From contig JAEMWC010000563.1 of assembly GCA_016490735.1 (NCBI GenBank), positions 22,501-86,500 of the forward strand: DNA of 64,000 bases, given 5' to 3'. Of the stretch, positions 32,861 to 43,658 are shown one piece after another. The position numbers and the translations under genes were made by a program. Each line of letters starts with the position of its first letter. The first letter of the stretch is position 1. The stretch is from Pachyseris speciosa (lineage: Eukaryota > Cnidaria > Anthozoa > Scleractinia > Pachyseridae). A model generated the notes under the pieces. The model had not been told where the DNA came from. It saw only the letters and a program-made list of their open reading frames with translations, and did no database searches.

Positions 32861-34630
32861 ATGTCGGCTGTTTCTGAACCCATGAAAGCAGATCCTGCAC
32901 ATCACTGTCAAGAACTTATCGAGCGTCTCGATGCCTTGAGAGAAAACGAAAGTTTCTGTGATGTGACAGTGGCAGTAAAATCCAGGGAATTCAAAGCTCA
33001 CAAGCTTGTGCTAGCCGCTGCAAGCCCGTTCTTCCTTTCGCTTCTTCAAAGCGACATGAAAGAAAGCAACGAACAGTTGATCAGAATAGAGCTTGAGGAG
33101 GCAACTGCGTCTGTCATGGAAGATGTGTTGAAGTACATTTACACGGGAACTGTTTCACTGTCGGAGGAAAGGGGCCACAACTTGATTGCAACTGCAGATT
33201 ACCTTCTCTTACCAGGTTTAAAAACATTGGCTGCTAATTTCTTGAAGGAGAATCTAACGACTGAGAACTGTGTTTTCAATTATTACTTTGCTGACAAGTA
33301 TCAATGCTTTGAACTGAAGGAGGGAGCCCGTGAGGTGATCACTGCAAATTTCAGTGTCGTTATGGAAACGGATGATTTTCTTAACCTTGGTGTAAAGCAA
33401 GTCATGGAGTGGGTGGCTAGTGATGATGTCATTGTCAGTGCTGAGGAAGAAATTTTCAAAGGAATTGTGAAGTGGGTGTCTTACAACAGGAGTGAAAGAG
33501 AAAAGGAGTTTCCCGAGTTATTGCATGAAGTCCGCATGATGTCCATATCTCAAGAGTTTTTACTTGACAAATTAATTAACGAAGAGTTGATAATAACTAA
33601 CAATGACTGTCTTAATTTTGTATTGGCGTTTATGAAGCAGATTTTAAAATCCACCTCAGAAATTTCTGGCAAATCGACAAGGAAGTGTTTGGAGTTGCAC
33701 AAAGATGGGATTTTTGTTTGCGGAGGAAGAAATGCATTGTGTTACCTTCCCCTTACAAATGAATGGTACCGGTTGATGAACATGACCTTGGAACATCAAG
33801 ACCATGCTGCTGTACAATACAGAGGTAAAGTTCATGTTTTCAGTAAGCAAAGAGTTGTGGCTGACCAGTCACAAATAGCAGAGTACTATGTATCTTCCAC
33901 AAACACCTGGAAAGCAATTCAAACTAAGTTTGAATATGACGAGCAATTTTCCGGTTTATTGGTGCTGAATGGTGACCCTGCCTTGTATGCATTAACAAAC
34001 ACTGAAACTGTTCCTGAGAATACCATTTTTAAATATGATCCTGGCAAGAATACATGGAAAATACTTGGGGATAAAGCCCTTACTCGATGGGGAGCTTGTG
34101 GTGTTACAGATGGTCATCATATTTACATAATTGGTGGCACTAAGAATGAAGATAAAATAATTAATGGAACAACTAAAGTAGAAAAGATTAGTCCAAGTGG
34201 AGACATCTGGGAAGAGGTTGCACCTATGAATGAATCAAGACATGGTGCGTTTGGTGCAGCCATGAATGGAAAAATTTATGTAGCAGGTGGATTGCAAAAG
34301 AATGGATGGCCTTGTACAGTGCTCAAGACCTGTGAGGTGTACAACCTATCAACTGATGAATGGCAAATGGTACCCAGTCTGAATGTGCCTCGTCATTCTG
34401 CAAGCATGATGAGTTTTAAGGGAACTTTATATGTTGTTGGTGGCTTGAAAGATAATATTTTCAAGTCAAGGGAGTTGTCAGTGGAAATACTTGATTCTGA
34501 TGCAAATGAATGGAAGAAAAAATCAGTCATACCTGTTGATCATGAAGAGCAACCAGAAGTAAAGAAGAATATTCATTACAAAGCTTGTTTCGTGAAAATC
34601 CACAAGGATGTACTGGAGAATCCTATCTAG
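32861..34630 (+). CDS. Gene C: intact BTB-BACK-Kelch (KLHL-type) protein, 589 aa
   Basis: Predicted CUL3 ligase adaptor, intronless. ATG at 32861 gives MSAVSEPMKADPAHHCQEL. BTB: FCDVTV at 32-37 and AHKLVLAAASPFF at 46-58. BACK (about 130-235): LTTENCVFNYYFADKYQCF, the region that contacts cullin-3, then VKQVMEWVASDD. Six-bladed Kelch (about 284-580): FVCGG near 286, then two blades without the double Gly, YIIGG near 423, YVAGG near 473, YVVGG near 525, ending in a strand KACFVKIHKDVLENP that should close the propeller. Full length (about 590) fits KLHL proteins. Nearly identical to gene D over its whole length and to gene E in the first 200 residues. It pairs head to head with gene B. No human orthologue can be named from sequence alone. 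Confidence 0.93.
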   Translation: MSAVSEPMKADPAHHCQELIERLDALRENESFCDVTVAVKSREFKAHKLVLAAASPFFLSLLQSDMKESNEQLIRIELEEATASVMEDVLKYIYTGTVSLSEERGHNLIATADYLLLPGLKTLAANFLKENLTTENCVFNYYFADKYQCFELKEGAREVITANFSVVMETDDFLNLGVKQVMEWVASDDVIVSAEEEIFKGIVKWVSYNRSEREKEFPELLHEVRMMSISQEFLLDKLINEELIITNNDCLNFVLAFMKQILKSTSEISGKSTRKCLELHKDGIFVCGGRNALCYLPLTNEWYRLMNMTLEHQDHAAVQYRGKVHVFSKQRVVADQSQIAEYYVSSTNTWKAIQTKFEYDEQFSGLLVLNGDPALYALTNTETVPENTIFKYDPGKNTWKILGDKALTRWGACGVTDGHHIYIIGGTKNEDKIINGTTKVEKISPSGDIWEEVAPMNESRHGAFGAAMNGKIYVAGGLQKNGWPCTVLKTCEVYNLSTDEWQMVPSLNVPRHSASMMSFKGTLYVVGGLKDNIFKSRELSVEILDSDANEWKKKSVIPVDHEEQPEVKKNIHYKACFVKIHKDVLENPI

Positions 34631-35060
34631 CAAACTTATTGTTTGACAAAGAAGATTTAATTCATACTGAATTGATTCACCTGACTGCAACTTTTTAACT
34701 TTGAGGTCTTACAGAAGGGATTAAGGGATTACCTATAAGGAGGAATCTTGGGATCACATGACCAGTAAATTTACTGACCCCAAATAACAGCAGACTAGAG
34801 ATGGCTAAGCTTAACTTAATTACATAGCTTAGAATGAGAATTTTAGGGCAAGAGTTATTGTTTTTGCTGTAGGGTTAATGTTCTGAGGCTTGGGTAAGGC
34901 TAGTTTAGGTCAGGGTTAGGGTAGGATTAGGGCTAGGATCAGGGTTTAGGGTTAGGGGTTGGCGTTAGGGTTAGGTTTAGGGTTAGGACTAGTGTTAGGT
35001 TAGGGTTAGCATTAGGGTCAAAATATCCAGTGTTTCTTCCTCCATATTGCGCTTTGCTAC
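34631..35060. repeat. Gene C 3-prime flank with degenerate TTAGGG-like repeats
   Basis: 34862-35012 contains about 15 imperfect TTAGGG, TTAGGGC and GTTAGGTTT units. The same stretch recurs after gene D (53455-53605). It was therefore duplicated with the genes and is not a telomere end. Confidence 0.75.
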
Positions 35061-35817
35061 GGGTGTCTGGAAAACCAGAATGGCAAATAACAGCGAATAG
35101 TATGAATAGTCCAAATAGTTAATAGTGACGAATAATTGACAATAGTCACCGCTTTACATGTAGTTCAGCACTGATCTGGATTCGTTGGAATTGATCACGT
35201 CAAAAAATAGGACAACAACCATCACTTTGCATTAGGCTGTGTTGATGCAAGCAGTGTTTGCCAAGATCTAGCCTGCATCACAGAGCAAAACTAACTCCTG
35301 TTTATAGTATGTCTACGAAGTAGCGCCAAGATACTGTAGTTGATCTGGATTCCAAGAATTACCGTAAGTGTGTTTCAAATTTTCTTGAACCCAATTGGCT
35401 TACAAACAATGGATTTTTTGAACAGGCCAGTCATGGCTCGTACTCAAATCCTGGTATGCAAAACAGGGAACAGATGGACTTAACCAAGATTCAATTTCAT
35501 CTGGCCAAGATCCAGCTAATTCAGTGAACGAAGATCAAAGTGCTTATGTGACTTATATAGGACTCAACAGTGGAGTTAAGCAATGGGTCATGTCTTCCTG
35601 GGCCGACATTTCATATCTGCATATACCGGTACCTGATACTGCATCACCATCACCTGATCTGCTAGACAAATCGTCCCTCGGTCCCTTGGAAACTTTGAAG
35701 TGATTCTGGGTTTGCTATTATTTGCACTATTCCAGACTATTCGCACTGTTGTCACTATTTGCTATTCACTATTTGCGACTATTCTCTATTCAGGTTTTCC
35801 AGACACCCCTTTGCTTC
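35052..35817. mobile_element. TIR element GGGTGTCTGGAAAACC, ~9-bp TSD
   Basis: Element 35061-35808: GGGTGTCTGGAAAACC at the left and its complement at the right. Flanks CTTTGCTAC and CTTTGCTTC look like a 9-bp duplication with one change, as for Mutator-like elements. The interior is rich in GAATAGT and CTATTCGC words. The same copy occurs after gene D, so insertion preceded the module duplication. Confidence 0.7.
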
Positions 35818-35997
35818 AATACCAAGCTCTTAAGTCCTGCTCCAGGTAGCCCCTCCCCTCTAACTCTCCATCATTTTCTCAGGATTTCACAAACATTTGC
35901 TTAAGTACTATTTTCCATATGACTGTCTTCTTGTTTACTGGGTCCACAATAAAAAATTAATTGAAAATGTGAAATGAGCTGCAAAAGTGTTTTTTGT

Positions 35998-36765
35998 TAA
36001 AGTGATACTACATGTATGATGAAATTCACATCTCCCCTATGTAAGCTATATTAAAATATAAACAAGTAGTCTGTTCGAGGAGAATGCTGTTTACTACATT
36101 GTACTTTCAAATACCAGTATACATGTCTTCTTGTTCAAAAGATATTCAAGTTTTATAATATGCAAATATTAGCCAGTTGATGACGTCATAATCTTTCCTA
36201 TCTAAGCTATTTAAAAATATTAACAAGTTAGTAGTCTGTACGAGAAGAAGATTGCTGTTTACTATTTTCAAATGTCTTCTTTTCAAGTTTTTACAATATG
36301 CAAAAATTAGCCAGTTGATGACGTCATAATCTCAACTGAATTTTTATCAAAATAATATGTTCAAAAAGATATCTCAGCCACTTTGTATCAGAAATTCTTG
36401 ATTCTTTGCAGTAAGATTCAACTAGGTGTGATCCACAATATGAGTTGCCATGGGAACCAAATTTTTTATAGCCAGAGGTGTGTTACGTGCAGAACTATTA
36501 GCCTAGCAACTTTCAATGGTCTAGCTCTGCTGGAAATTGACCGAGAAAGCTCTATTTGTGTACTTGATGTTATATTGGGTTGAGTCCATGACATCATCAG
36601 TCATCTCATTTGCATATTTTACACATTAATTTTTCAAACTTAAATATTTCCGGAACAAATAGAGATATTTGTAAACAGTAAACAGCATTTTTAATCTTTC
36701 CTGGAATTCTATGTGACAGGCCTAAAAATTCAAAGGGTAAAAATTTTATCATAGTAGCACTTTTA
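35998..36765. mobile_element. AT-rich inverted-repeat element with internal ~130-bp tandem duplication
   Basis: TAAAGTGATACTACATGTATGATGAAAT at the left matches the inverted TAAAAGTGCTACTATGATAAAAT at the right. Inner arms share TGCTGTTTAC, AATATGCAAAT and GATGACGTCAT. The arm segment ending AGCCAGTTGATGACGTCATAATC is duplicated (36050-36195 and 36200-36335). The paralogous copy is 54558-55332. Confidence 0.55.
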
Positions 36766-37600
36766 GATGTAGACTATGATTACATTGTTTCTAAGGTGAT
36801 TTATCATTGGAAACTATACCTCATCCGGGTAAAACTGGTATGCATGACCTTTTACAGCAGTTAATAATTAAAAAATATGAATGAGTGTGAGTGCACTGAT
36901 CATTTATGCTCCCAGGAATTTAATGAAATGCAAGACATCACTGCATCACTGAATCTTGAAATGATTCTCCGTTGTTCTGGGCGTTATACCTGGATGTTAA
37001 AGAAATAAGAAGTGATTTGATGAAGAAATTAATAAGGGAAAAGAAGGAATACACAACACTCAGACAATCCACTACAACACGGGTGCATGTCAGGTTGAGG
37101 ACGGACTGTTTGGTGTTTGTCCATTAATTTTTAACCTCCAAATTTAATTTTTATCACCTTACAATCTGCATTTTTCTCATCTTCCCTTAAATCACACCAC
37201 GCCCCCCCCCCCCCCCTCCCCACCCCTTCCTCGGCCCCTTTTCTCCTCTTTATAAATAAATACATGCACTCTAAAAATCTTCCAAAAATTCTGAGATATT
37301 TATGGGATGGAAGCCTCCTAATAAAAGATTATTATTATTATTGGCTATGCACTACAAAACTGTGATGGCTTTTTTGGATTGCATGAAATCTCAAGAAGAT
37401 AATAAGGAGAAAAGGTCAAAAGGTGACAAAAACGTAGTATTCAGGTGTAACTCCTCCTTAATAACAAAAATACAGTAAAAGCGTTGCTAATGTGAAACTC
37501 ATTCGCTTTAATGTGGATCACCCCAACATTAGAAAAATCAATTTGAAAAACCCCACTATGGCTAATTTTTTAGCTGTTGACTTAAGGTGGTCTTACACTA
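36766..37600. other. Module tail, no gene
   Basis: Paralogous to 55333-56107. It contains a C tract at 37202-37216. No coding frame is supported. Confidence 0.5.
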
Positions 37601-37916
37601 CAGAAAATTAATGGAAATCACAGGAGTTATCCCCTACAAAGATCAGGATACTGCAGTGTCTGTCAAACAACAACTTAGAGATCTTAGCAGCAAGGTATGA
37701 AAGACCATCCAACCCGTGTTTTCTAACCACAAGCTTAAACAAGATCTAAGCCTACGTGAGCCCAAGCCTAACATCGTGACCCAGCAATGCGTTGTTTATT
37801 TATTCAAGTGTGACCTGTGTGATGCAGGTTATGTCGGGTACACAAAGGGCCACCTTCACACGCGTGTTGAGTGTCAACGTGAAAAGGCGTCATCTATTTA
37901 CAAGCATTATTCCAAT
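37601..37916 (+). pseudogene. Penelope-like element fragment with GIY-YIG-type segment
   Basis: Reads VIPYKDQDTAVSVKQQLRDL, a TGA stop, then IQPVFSNHKLKQDL, KPNIVTQQCVVYLFKCDLC and DAGYVGYTKGHLHTRV. The CxxC followed by AGYVGYTKxHLxxRV is the GIY-YIG endonuclease start found at the C-terminus of Penelope-like retroelements. It is truncated at about 37913, where it is fused through a short hairpin to the B-prime-prime remnant. The longer paralogue is 56108-56602. Confidence 0.7.
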
Positions 37917-37917
37917 A

Positions 37918-37964
37918 TAGTAGAGGAGACTTCTAGTAGAGGTTAGTAGAGGTCTCCTCTACTA
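37918..37964. repeat. 47-bp hairpin at a rearrangement junction
   Basis: TAGTAGAGGAGAC and GTCTCCTCTACTA are perfect inverted arms around a 21-base loop. They sit exactly between the truncated Penelope-like fragment and the truncated Kelch gene, with no counterpart in the other modules. Confidence 0.85.
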
Positions 37965-38169
37965 ACTATGGTCAAGCATATTGATACTTCTCAGCAAAGT
38001 AGTAATTGAACAAGCAATTCAAAGGTGTTAAATTCGTCGCAAGGAAACTACACGCTGCCGTTTTTAAGCCTGGTAAAAGAAGGTAATATGCAGTTGCAAT
38101 CAAATTATGGCCAGTTTCCGCTGAAATATTTCCAGAATAAATGTACTTCAACACATCTTCCATGACAGA

Positions 38170-38594
38170 CGCAGTTGCCCGGTGGGGGGGGACTCGCATA
38201 TGTAAGGGGCGGGGATGCTCGTCGGAAATTTTGAATTAAACCCCTAAAGGAGACCGATCTGGGCGTGGCCCAAGATTTTTTTGACCCCTAAAAGAGACCA
38301 TGTTTAAACACAGACAAATGAAAAATACAGTGACTTTTAATGATGGCAAAGACATTATCATCTAATACTTTTACCCATAAGTAGTTTTTAAAAGCATCGT
38401 CATAAATCTTCAGTTCATCATATTCGTGCAACCCTAAACGAGACCTTCACGGCTGAATATAATGGCGTTTTTTCCCAGAACACTCTAAGTGAGACCAAAA
38501 TCCGAAATTTACTCCCCTAAGCGAGACGACGAGCATCCCCGCCCCTTTCATATGCGAGTCCCCTCCCCCCCCCCCACCCCCCCGGGCGCAGTTG
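38170..38594. mobile_element. 409-bp G-tract TIR element inserted in B-prime-prime, 8-10-bp TSD
   Basis: Element 38178-38586 starts CCCGG and ends CCGGG, with arms sharing GGGGACTCGCATATG and GGGGCGGGGATGCTCGTCG. The uninterrupted paralogues read GACGCAGTTGC(C/T)TCTTC; here CGCAGTTG (extendable to CGCAGTTGCC) is duplicated on both sides. The insertion interrupts the BTB coding region. Confidence 0.88.
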
Positions 38595-38806
38595 CCTCTT
38601 CAAGCTCTATTTTGATCAACTGTTCGTTGCCTTCTTTCATGTCACTTTCTAGAAGCGAAAGGAAGAACGGGCTTGCTGCGGCTAGTACAAGCTTGTGAGC
38701 TTTGAAATACTGACCTTTTACTAGGACTGTGGCATCGCAAAACCTCTCGTTACTTGACAGGACATCAACACGTCCGATTAGTTCTTGGCGATGCTGTAAA
38801 GGATCT

Positions 38807-38900
38807 GCTGTCACACAATCTCGTTCCCAGAGGCTGCGATCCTTTTGGCCAGAGGGTAACGTAGGCTCTGGGGACTCTGGGGACGAGGTTGGCTGTCACA
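38807..38900. mobile_element. 76-bp MITE, CAA(C/T)CTCGT ends, 9-bp TSD
   Basis: Element 38816-38891 begins CAATCTCGTTCCC and ends GGGGACGAGGTTG. GCTGTCACA is duplicated (38807-38815, 38892-38900). Genes B and B-prime lack it at the matching site. It belongs with the next element. Confidence 0.88.
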
Positions 38901-38909
38901 GGATCCGAC

Positions 38910-38985
38910 ACAGCCGCCCAACCTTGTTCCCAGGGTCCTCTACTCAGAAAGAGAGAGGACCCTGGGAACGAGGTTGACAGCCGCC
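38910..38985. mobile_element. 58-bp hairpin MITE, CAACCTCGTTCCC family, 9-bp TSD
   Basis: Element 38919-38976: CAACCTTGTTCCCAGGGTCC and the inverted arm form a hairpin with a short loop. ACAGCCGCC is duplicated (38910-38918, 38977-38985), directly at the former start codon of the gene. Confidence 0.9.
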
Positions 38986-38987
38986 AT

Positions 38988-40906
38988 GTTTGAGGAATCT
39001 CGAATAGTGACGGAGAGGGCATTGGGTCCAAGAATTGTCAACTTTACTTACCCTTGAGAAACACCCTTGGGATGTCTGATGTCCCCTGGGATCGAGCCCC
39101 GGGAGATCGGAGAACTGAGAAGGAACATTACCAAAAAGCGAAGAGGAAGGTTTGCGAAAGGAAGAAAACCTTAAAGCAAACGTCCACTGGACAGGGGATC
39201 GAAAAAGGGGGATCTGGAGCGCACGCAGCGAGGGGAACACCTTCAAGCCTTGTTTTTTTTGTTGTTGATTTTTTTGTGTGTTTGTTTTTTTTTTTCCTTT
39301 TCTTTTTTTCTGGAAACAACTATTAATTATCCAGGAGCCCATTACCGTAATTAATCCCGAAGCTTTACCAAGCCTTGTGACAACCTTGCTGAAATCCTTA
39401 GGGTACTAGCAGTTCCTTTCTGGACTGAGTTGAGCGGGCGTGCGAAGGATCCGAAACGTAGAACGAAAAAGCCGAAGGGTTTGAGAGAGTGGTTTCTCTT
39501 CGCTCCAGTGTTCGCACGTTGTTGATGGCTTGCGTTCTCTATTTATAAAGGGACTGGTAGCAGTCTATAAAAGCCCGGTTATAAGGAAGTTGTAGAACCC
39601 AATTCAACCGTATTTTTCTAGCAAGAAGGTCACCCCTAACCGCTCCAGTATTTTCTGCTCTTTGTCATGGAGGTGTCAACGGGTAGGTAGCCAAAGTTAC
39701 CCTTGTGCTACAGTTACCTTTGCCTGTTAGGGTAGCCCAGCCAACGCTCAGCAAGGGCACTTTTTTCGAACTGATCAATAGGCCAGATAACTCGTCTACT
39801 TGGGACAACTTTTTGTAACAGAGTTCTTTATTTAACAATCAAACACACATTACAAAGCTGCGTTATTAAATTAAGAGAATCGGAGTCAAATATATAACAC
39901 TGTTAACTTCATGTAACAAAGCTTACAATGAATCGCATCCAACAAATTGTAACTAAAAACTCAAAAAACTATACCAACAATAACATTGTAATTAGGTGTT
40001 AATTTAAAAATTTGGCCCGTTTCTCTGCATGGGACAACTTTACGCTAAATCCCAAACCCGCAACGTGAACATTGCAGGGACAAAGGAAGATAATCACAAC
40101 TTCAGGTAATCGAGTTTGACATATGCTTACTTGTCTATCTCACCATTTTTTTTAGAATTACAGATTATCGTAATATAATTTAGTCAGTTAATAGGTCAGA
40201 CGTTTCATAATTTGGCTACTAAAAGCCTTTGAAACTTGTTGTTTCTCAAGTCAATAGTTGATTTAAGAAGTCGATAAATCGCTGAAAGGGTAGAAAGGCA
40301 CACATGATGTTTTGTTGTTGTTGTTGTTGTTTTTATTTTACTTTTCGTCCCAATTTTATATTATTGATTGGGTTAACTCATCAAACGTTGTGTCAGGAAT
40401 TTACAGTAGTCTTACAGTCCCTTGTTATATTGCAAGATGACTGGTTTGATACTGGTACTGAGAAATGTTAGTCACTCATTCCAGTTCAAGGTTTTGTTGT
40501 GTTCTCTTGAGTTGCCGTAATTTGGATGACAAAATTATCCAACGCACCATTCCAGTTCAAGAGGGGAAAAGGTTTTTGTTGTGTTCTCTTGAGTTGCCGT
40601 AATCTGGATGACGAAATTGCCCAACGCACAAATCTGTGTACACGTTTTATCAGCCAAAAAACGATGTTCGCAAAATCTATCAAAATCAATTTATTTATTT
40701 TGTTTATTTATTTATTCATGTTTAGTTTTTGCGAAACAGAAAACGGACTGCTGCCAGGGCAGGGCTCGGTTCCTCGGGGGGATCGCCTGACGTTCCGACA
40801 GGACCTCCTCCGACGGATAGCGTGAGCATGACAATCGTCTACCCAATCCCCTCTCGCTCTTGTTCACTTCCGCACTGCCTCCAAACGCAGGGCAAAAAGT
40901 TGCAAG
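38988..40906. promoter_or_regulatory. Divergent intergenic region of pair 2
   Basis: Paralogous to 31745-32860 and 59761-61620. It shares a ~780-bp block (about 39830-40700) with pair 3 that pair 1 lacks. At 40476-40600 a 68-bp segment (CATTCCAGTTCAAG...GTTGCCGTAAT) is tandemly duplicated. No other gene is seen. Confidence 0.6.
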
Positions 40907-40999
40907 ATGTCGGCTGTTTCTGAGCCCATGAAAGCAGATCCTGCACATCACTGTCAAGAAGTTATCGAGCGTCTCGATGCCTTTGTCTTTGTTTTGTAG
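40907..40999 (+). pseudogene. 5-prime stub of a gene C/D-type KLHL gene
   Basis: MSAVSEPMKADPAHHCQEV is identical to the start of gene C apart from the last residue, runs to IERLDA, then leaves homology at about 40981 into FVFVL and a stop. About 430 bp of its upstream sequence recur before gene D (51035-51428). The stub and gene D thus look like the two sides of an inserted or rearranged 10-kb block. Confidence 0.85.
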
Positions 41000-41498
41000 T
41001 TGCCACAATTCTCCTGAGGTACACGTCCATTGTACAAGGAATTTGCAGTGACTTAATAGAGTTTGTTAATAAAGGAATTGCTTAAGGCCGTATTTTGTGT
41101 AGACATCAGGATGTGCTCCACACACTGGTTTCCAGTGACTACTAACCACTGATATTAATAATTACCACAAAAACTGTAACCGCGGCCATTTTGCAACGAA
41201 ACTTCCGGGAAAACAAAAACTAATAATATTACTATTTTCATACGAAAACAACATAACTCACCCCAGCCTGCATAATAGACGCTTATTTAGCCGAGTGCTC
41301 CGCGCACGTATCGCTGGAGCCTCCATTCGCTGAAATACGCAAAAAAAATATCGCCTGTTCTGCAGGGTGAACTCACCTTCACAAGCAGATGACAGTTTTT
41401 CAGCCCCCGCACAGACCCCCACAAATCAATGAGCCCGCGCTTCTTGCGTCAAGAGGGAGACGAAAGGGGTGTCCCGTGCAAGCTTCGCGGGACGCTAC
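41000..41498. other. Accessory DNA, no gene recognised
   Basis: No coding frame or repeat family could be assigned. This is the left edge of the 10-kb block between the C stub and gene D. Confidence 0.4.
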
Positions 41499-41613
41499 TA
41501 AGGCCCCGTTTATATGGAGAAAAGTTGTCCCGGGTAGAAGGGTCACCCGCCTACCCGAGCTACCCTGGGCGAGCCAATTTCTCCTACATTTCCTTACAAA
41601 ACTTGGCGAACCG

Positions 41614-41651
<38 letters not shown>

Positions 41652-41950
41652 AGACCCTCCTAGCCGGGTCACCCTCTTTCGATGGTAGGGTCACCCTCCT
41701 AGCCGAGCCAACTTTTCTCCATATAAACACTTTGGCTCGCCTAGCCGAGCCAACTTTCTCCATATAAACACTTTGGCTCGCCTAGCCGGGTCAACTCGGG
41801 TCAAGGTGAGACAATCAGAGCATGCGCGAGTGCTGCTGGCTCGGGCAAAAGGGTCAATTTTTTCTCATATAAACGCTCGCTAAAGTTGACTCGGCTGGGA
41901 GGGTGACCCTCTTACCCGGGACAACTTTTCTCCATATAAACGGGGCCTAA
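41499..41950. mobile_element. Harbinger-like MITE with TAA TSD, 446 bp
   Basis: Element 41502-41947: GGCCCCGTTTATATGGAGAA and its exact inverted end, with arms extending over AGTTGTCCCGGGTA and GGGTCACCC. TAA on both sides (41499-41501, 41948-41950). TATATGGAGAAAAGTTG-type motifs recur inside in both orientations. Confidence 0.85.
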
Positions 41951-41956
41951 GGCTTC

Positions 41957-42092
41957 GATCAAAATCGAGGGTCATTTAAAACAAGTCCGGTCAAAATCGA
42001 GGGTCATTTATAAAGGAGTGTTCGGTCTAAATCGAGGGTCGTTTATAAAGGAGTCTCCAGTCTAAATCGAGGATCGTCTTCGGTCTAAATCA
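41957..42092. repeat. ~35-bp minisatellite, four units
   Basis: Unit GTC(A/T)AAATCGAGGGTC(A/G)TTTATAAAGGAGT with truncated last units. No role evident. Confidence 0.75.
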
Positions 42093-42274
42093 AGTCTTTG
42101 GTGGGTGTGATCGAGTGACCCCACGAGAGAACCACCGCCATTACAACAAATCGTTTATCGAGTGCCTGCCTCATCGTGTCGATTTTAAATCGAGTCACAG
42201 TTACCTGGTTTCCCAGAAACGATGAGTGATCCCCGACGGAGGTCCGTCTTACGTGAAGTCGGTTTGCAAAAGAC

Positions 42275-42618
42275 TTTATACTACGCTTCCCAGTTGAGCG
42301 CGACACCACGCAAGTTTCCACACGTTTCCGATGGCAACGAATGTATCCAATGGAGACAAAGCAACTTTCCGGCATTCATTCTAGGCAAACTGTCGCGTTT
42401 TTTAATTAATTTAGAGCGTGAACATGTCAAGTGACAGCTCCACCTCAATTGAGGTGGAGCTGTCAAAACTTGACATGTTGATGCTCTAAATTAATTTAAA
42501 AACGTGACAGTTTCCATTGGATACATTCTCGTTGCCATCGAAACGCAAAAGCTTTGACGTCAAAACTTTGTCTGGAAACTTGCGTGGTGTCGCGCTCAAC
42601 TGGGAAGCGTAGTATAAA
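42275..42618. mobile_element. 344-bp fold-back element
   Basis: TTTATACTACGCTTCCCAGT at the left and its perfect inverted copy at the right continue as imperfect arms to a centre at ACCTCAATTGAGGT (about 42441-42454). The near-duplicated flanks CCGTCTTACGTGAAGTCGGTTTG (42244) and CCGTCTTACCGGAAGTCGGTTTG (42726) suggest that a second repeat layer surrounds it. Confidence 0.75.
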
Positions 42619-42751
42619 AATTCAGTAAGAAAGGCTAACGAGCACGGTAGAAAATGTTGGCGGATCGACTCCGTTCGATCGGGTCGGGTCGACACGACTC
42701 GACCCGTCTCTTCAAAAGTCGATCCGTCTTACCGGAAGTCGGTTTGTTAGC

Positions 42752-43601
42752 GCGTTTTCCATTTACAAAAAAATTCCGGAAATTTCGATGGGAAATGACC
42801 ATCGGTGAAGAACGTGTTCACTTGATAAACGTTCGTTCCATTCATTCCCAGGCTCCACACTTTCCCGCTAAACTTCCACATGGCAACAAAGATGTCTGAA
42901 ACGAAACTGTAGAATTGTCTATGTACGAAGGTCTTTTAAATTGAGAAACGATGATGACACTGCTATCCTCGCAGCAGTTGCAGCTTATACCAGGCGCGAT
43001 CGTCGCCGAAACGAAGGGTTTTTCAAAAATATATTGCCACAATATTTTATCGATGAATATTTACAAGCCACTTCAGGGCGACTCGAGGCTGCTGGGAAAT
43101 GAAGCCACTGGAAGATTCCTCGACGATACTCTTATTTGTTGTATGGCAAAGCCGCACTTAAAACGCCTACTGTGAGAGGAAAATATCGAAAGACATTGTT
43201 TAATTTCAGATGCAAAGTATTACGCAGGAAACAATCGGAACAAGCTTTCTCAAAGAACCCTCGGGCAAAATTTAATGTTTTCTTCAATAAATTCTGCTTA
43301 CCATTGGCATACATCACACAATTGTGATTCATTAACGTATGAAGATCGGGTGCTAGTCCATGACACACGGGGCAGTCGTATAAACTACTCGAGGTGACCG
43401 AAGAAGGAGCCGCCATCTTACCAAAGATATGGTCGTGAAAGACCTGGAACTGGTGAAACCTAGTGAAAACTCGTAAATGGAACACGCATTTTCCATCGGA
43501 AAGTTTCCAACGGGTAAACAGGACTACCTTTTCAGAAGTTCCGTGTGTTCCATTTACATCGCAACCGGAATTTCCGGAATCTCTTGGTAAATGGAAAACG
43601 C
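42752..43601. mobile_element. 850-bp TIR element GCGTTTTCCATTTAC
   Basis: GCGTTTTCCATTTACAAAAA..ATTCCGGAAATT at the left and the inverted GCGTTTTCCATTTACCAAG..ATTCCGGAAATT at the right. Part of the same family occurs at 44712-44820. A plus-strand stretch (about 42943-43100) reads DDDTAILAAVAAYTRRDRRR then FFKNILPQYFIDEYL before a stop, which might be a transposon protein fragment; I do not recognise it. Confidence 0.6.
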
Positions 43602-43658
43602 CCTTGGAAAAATTCAGAACGTGCTTGTTCCTGTCGGTTGCGCCTTTCTGCATATAAT

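Larger units (their letters stand above)
37973..38987 (-). pseudogene. B-prime-prime: truncated BTB-BACK remnant of gene B type
   Basis: Minus-strand copy of gene B covering its start (ATG complement at 38985-38987) to the early BACK domain (NYYFAEKYQ), ending at 37973. The Kelch half is gone. It contains FCDATV, AHKLVLAAASPFF and KYIYSGNIS. Three insertions interrupt it: 38178-38586, 38816-38891 and 38919-38976. A 6-base loss removes VT from ISVTAETGHNL. It is the partner of the + stub at 40907 and of gene D. Confidence 0.9.

Noticed and set aside
34862..35012. Chromosome end (telomere)
   Set aside because: Degenerate units, internal position, and a second copy after gene D with the same flanks.
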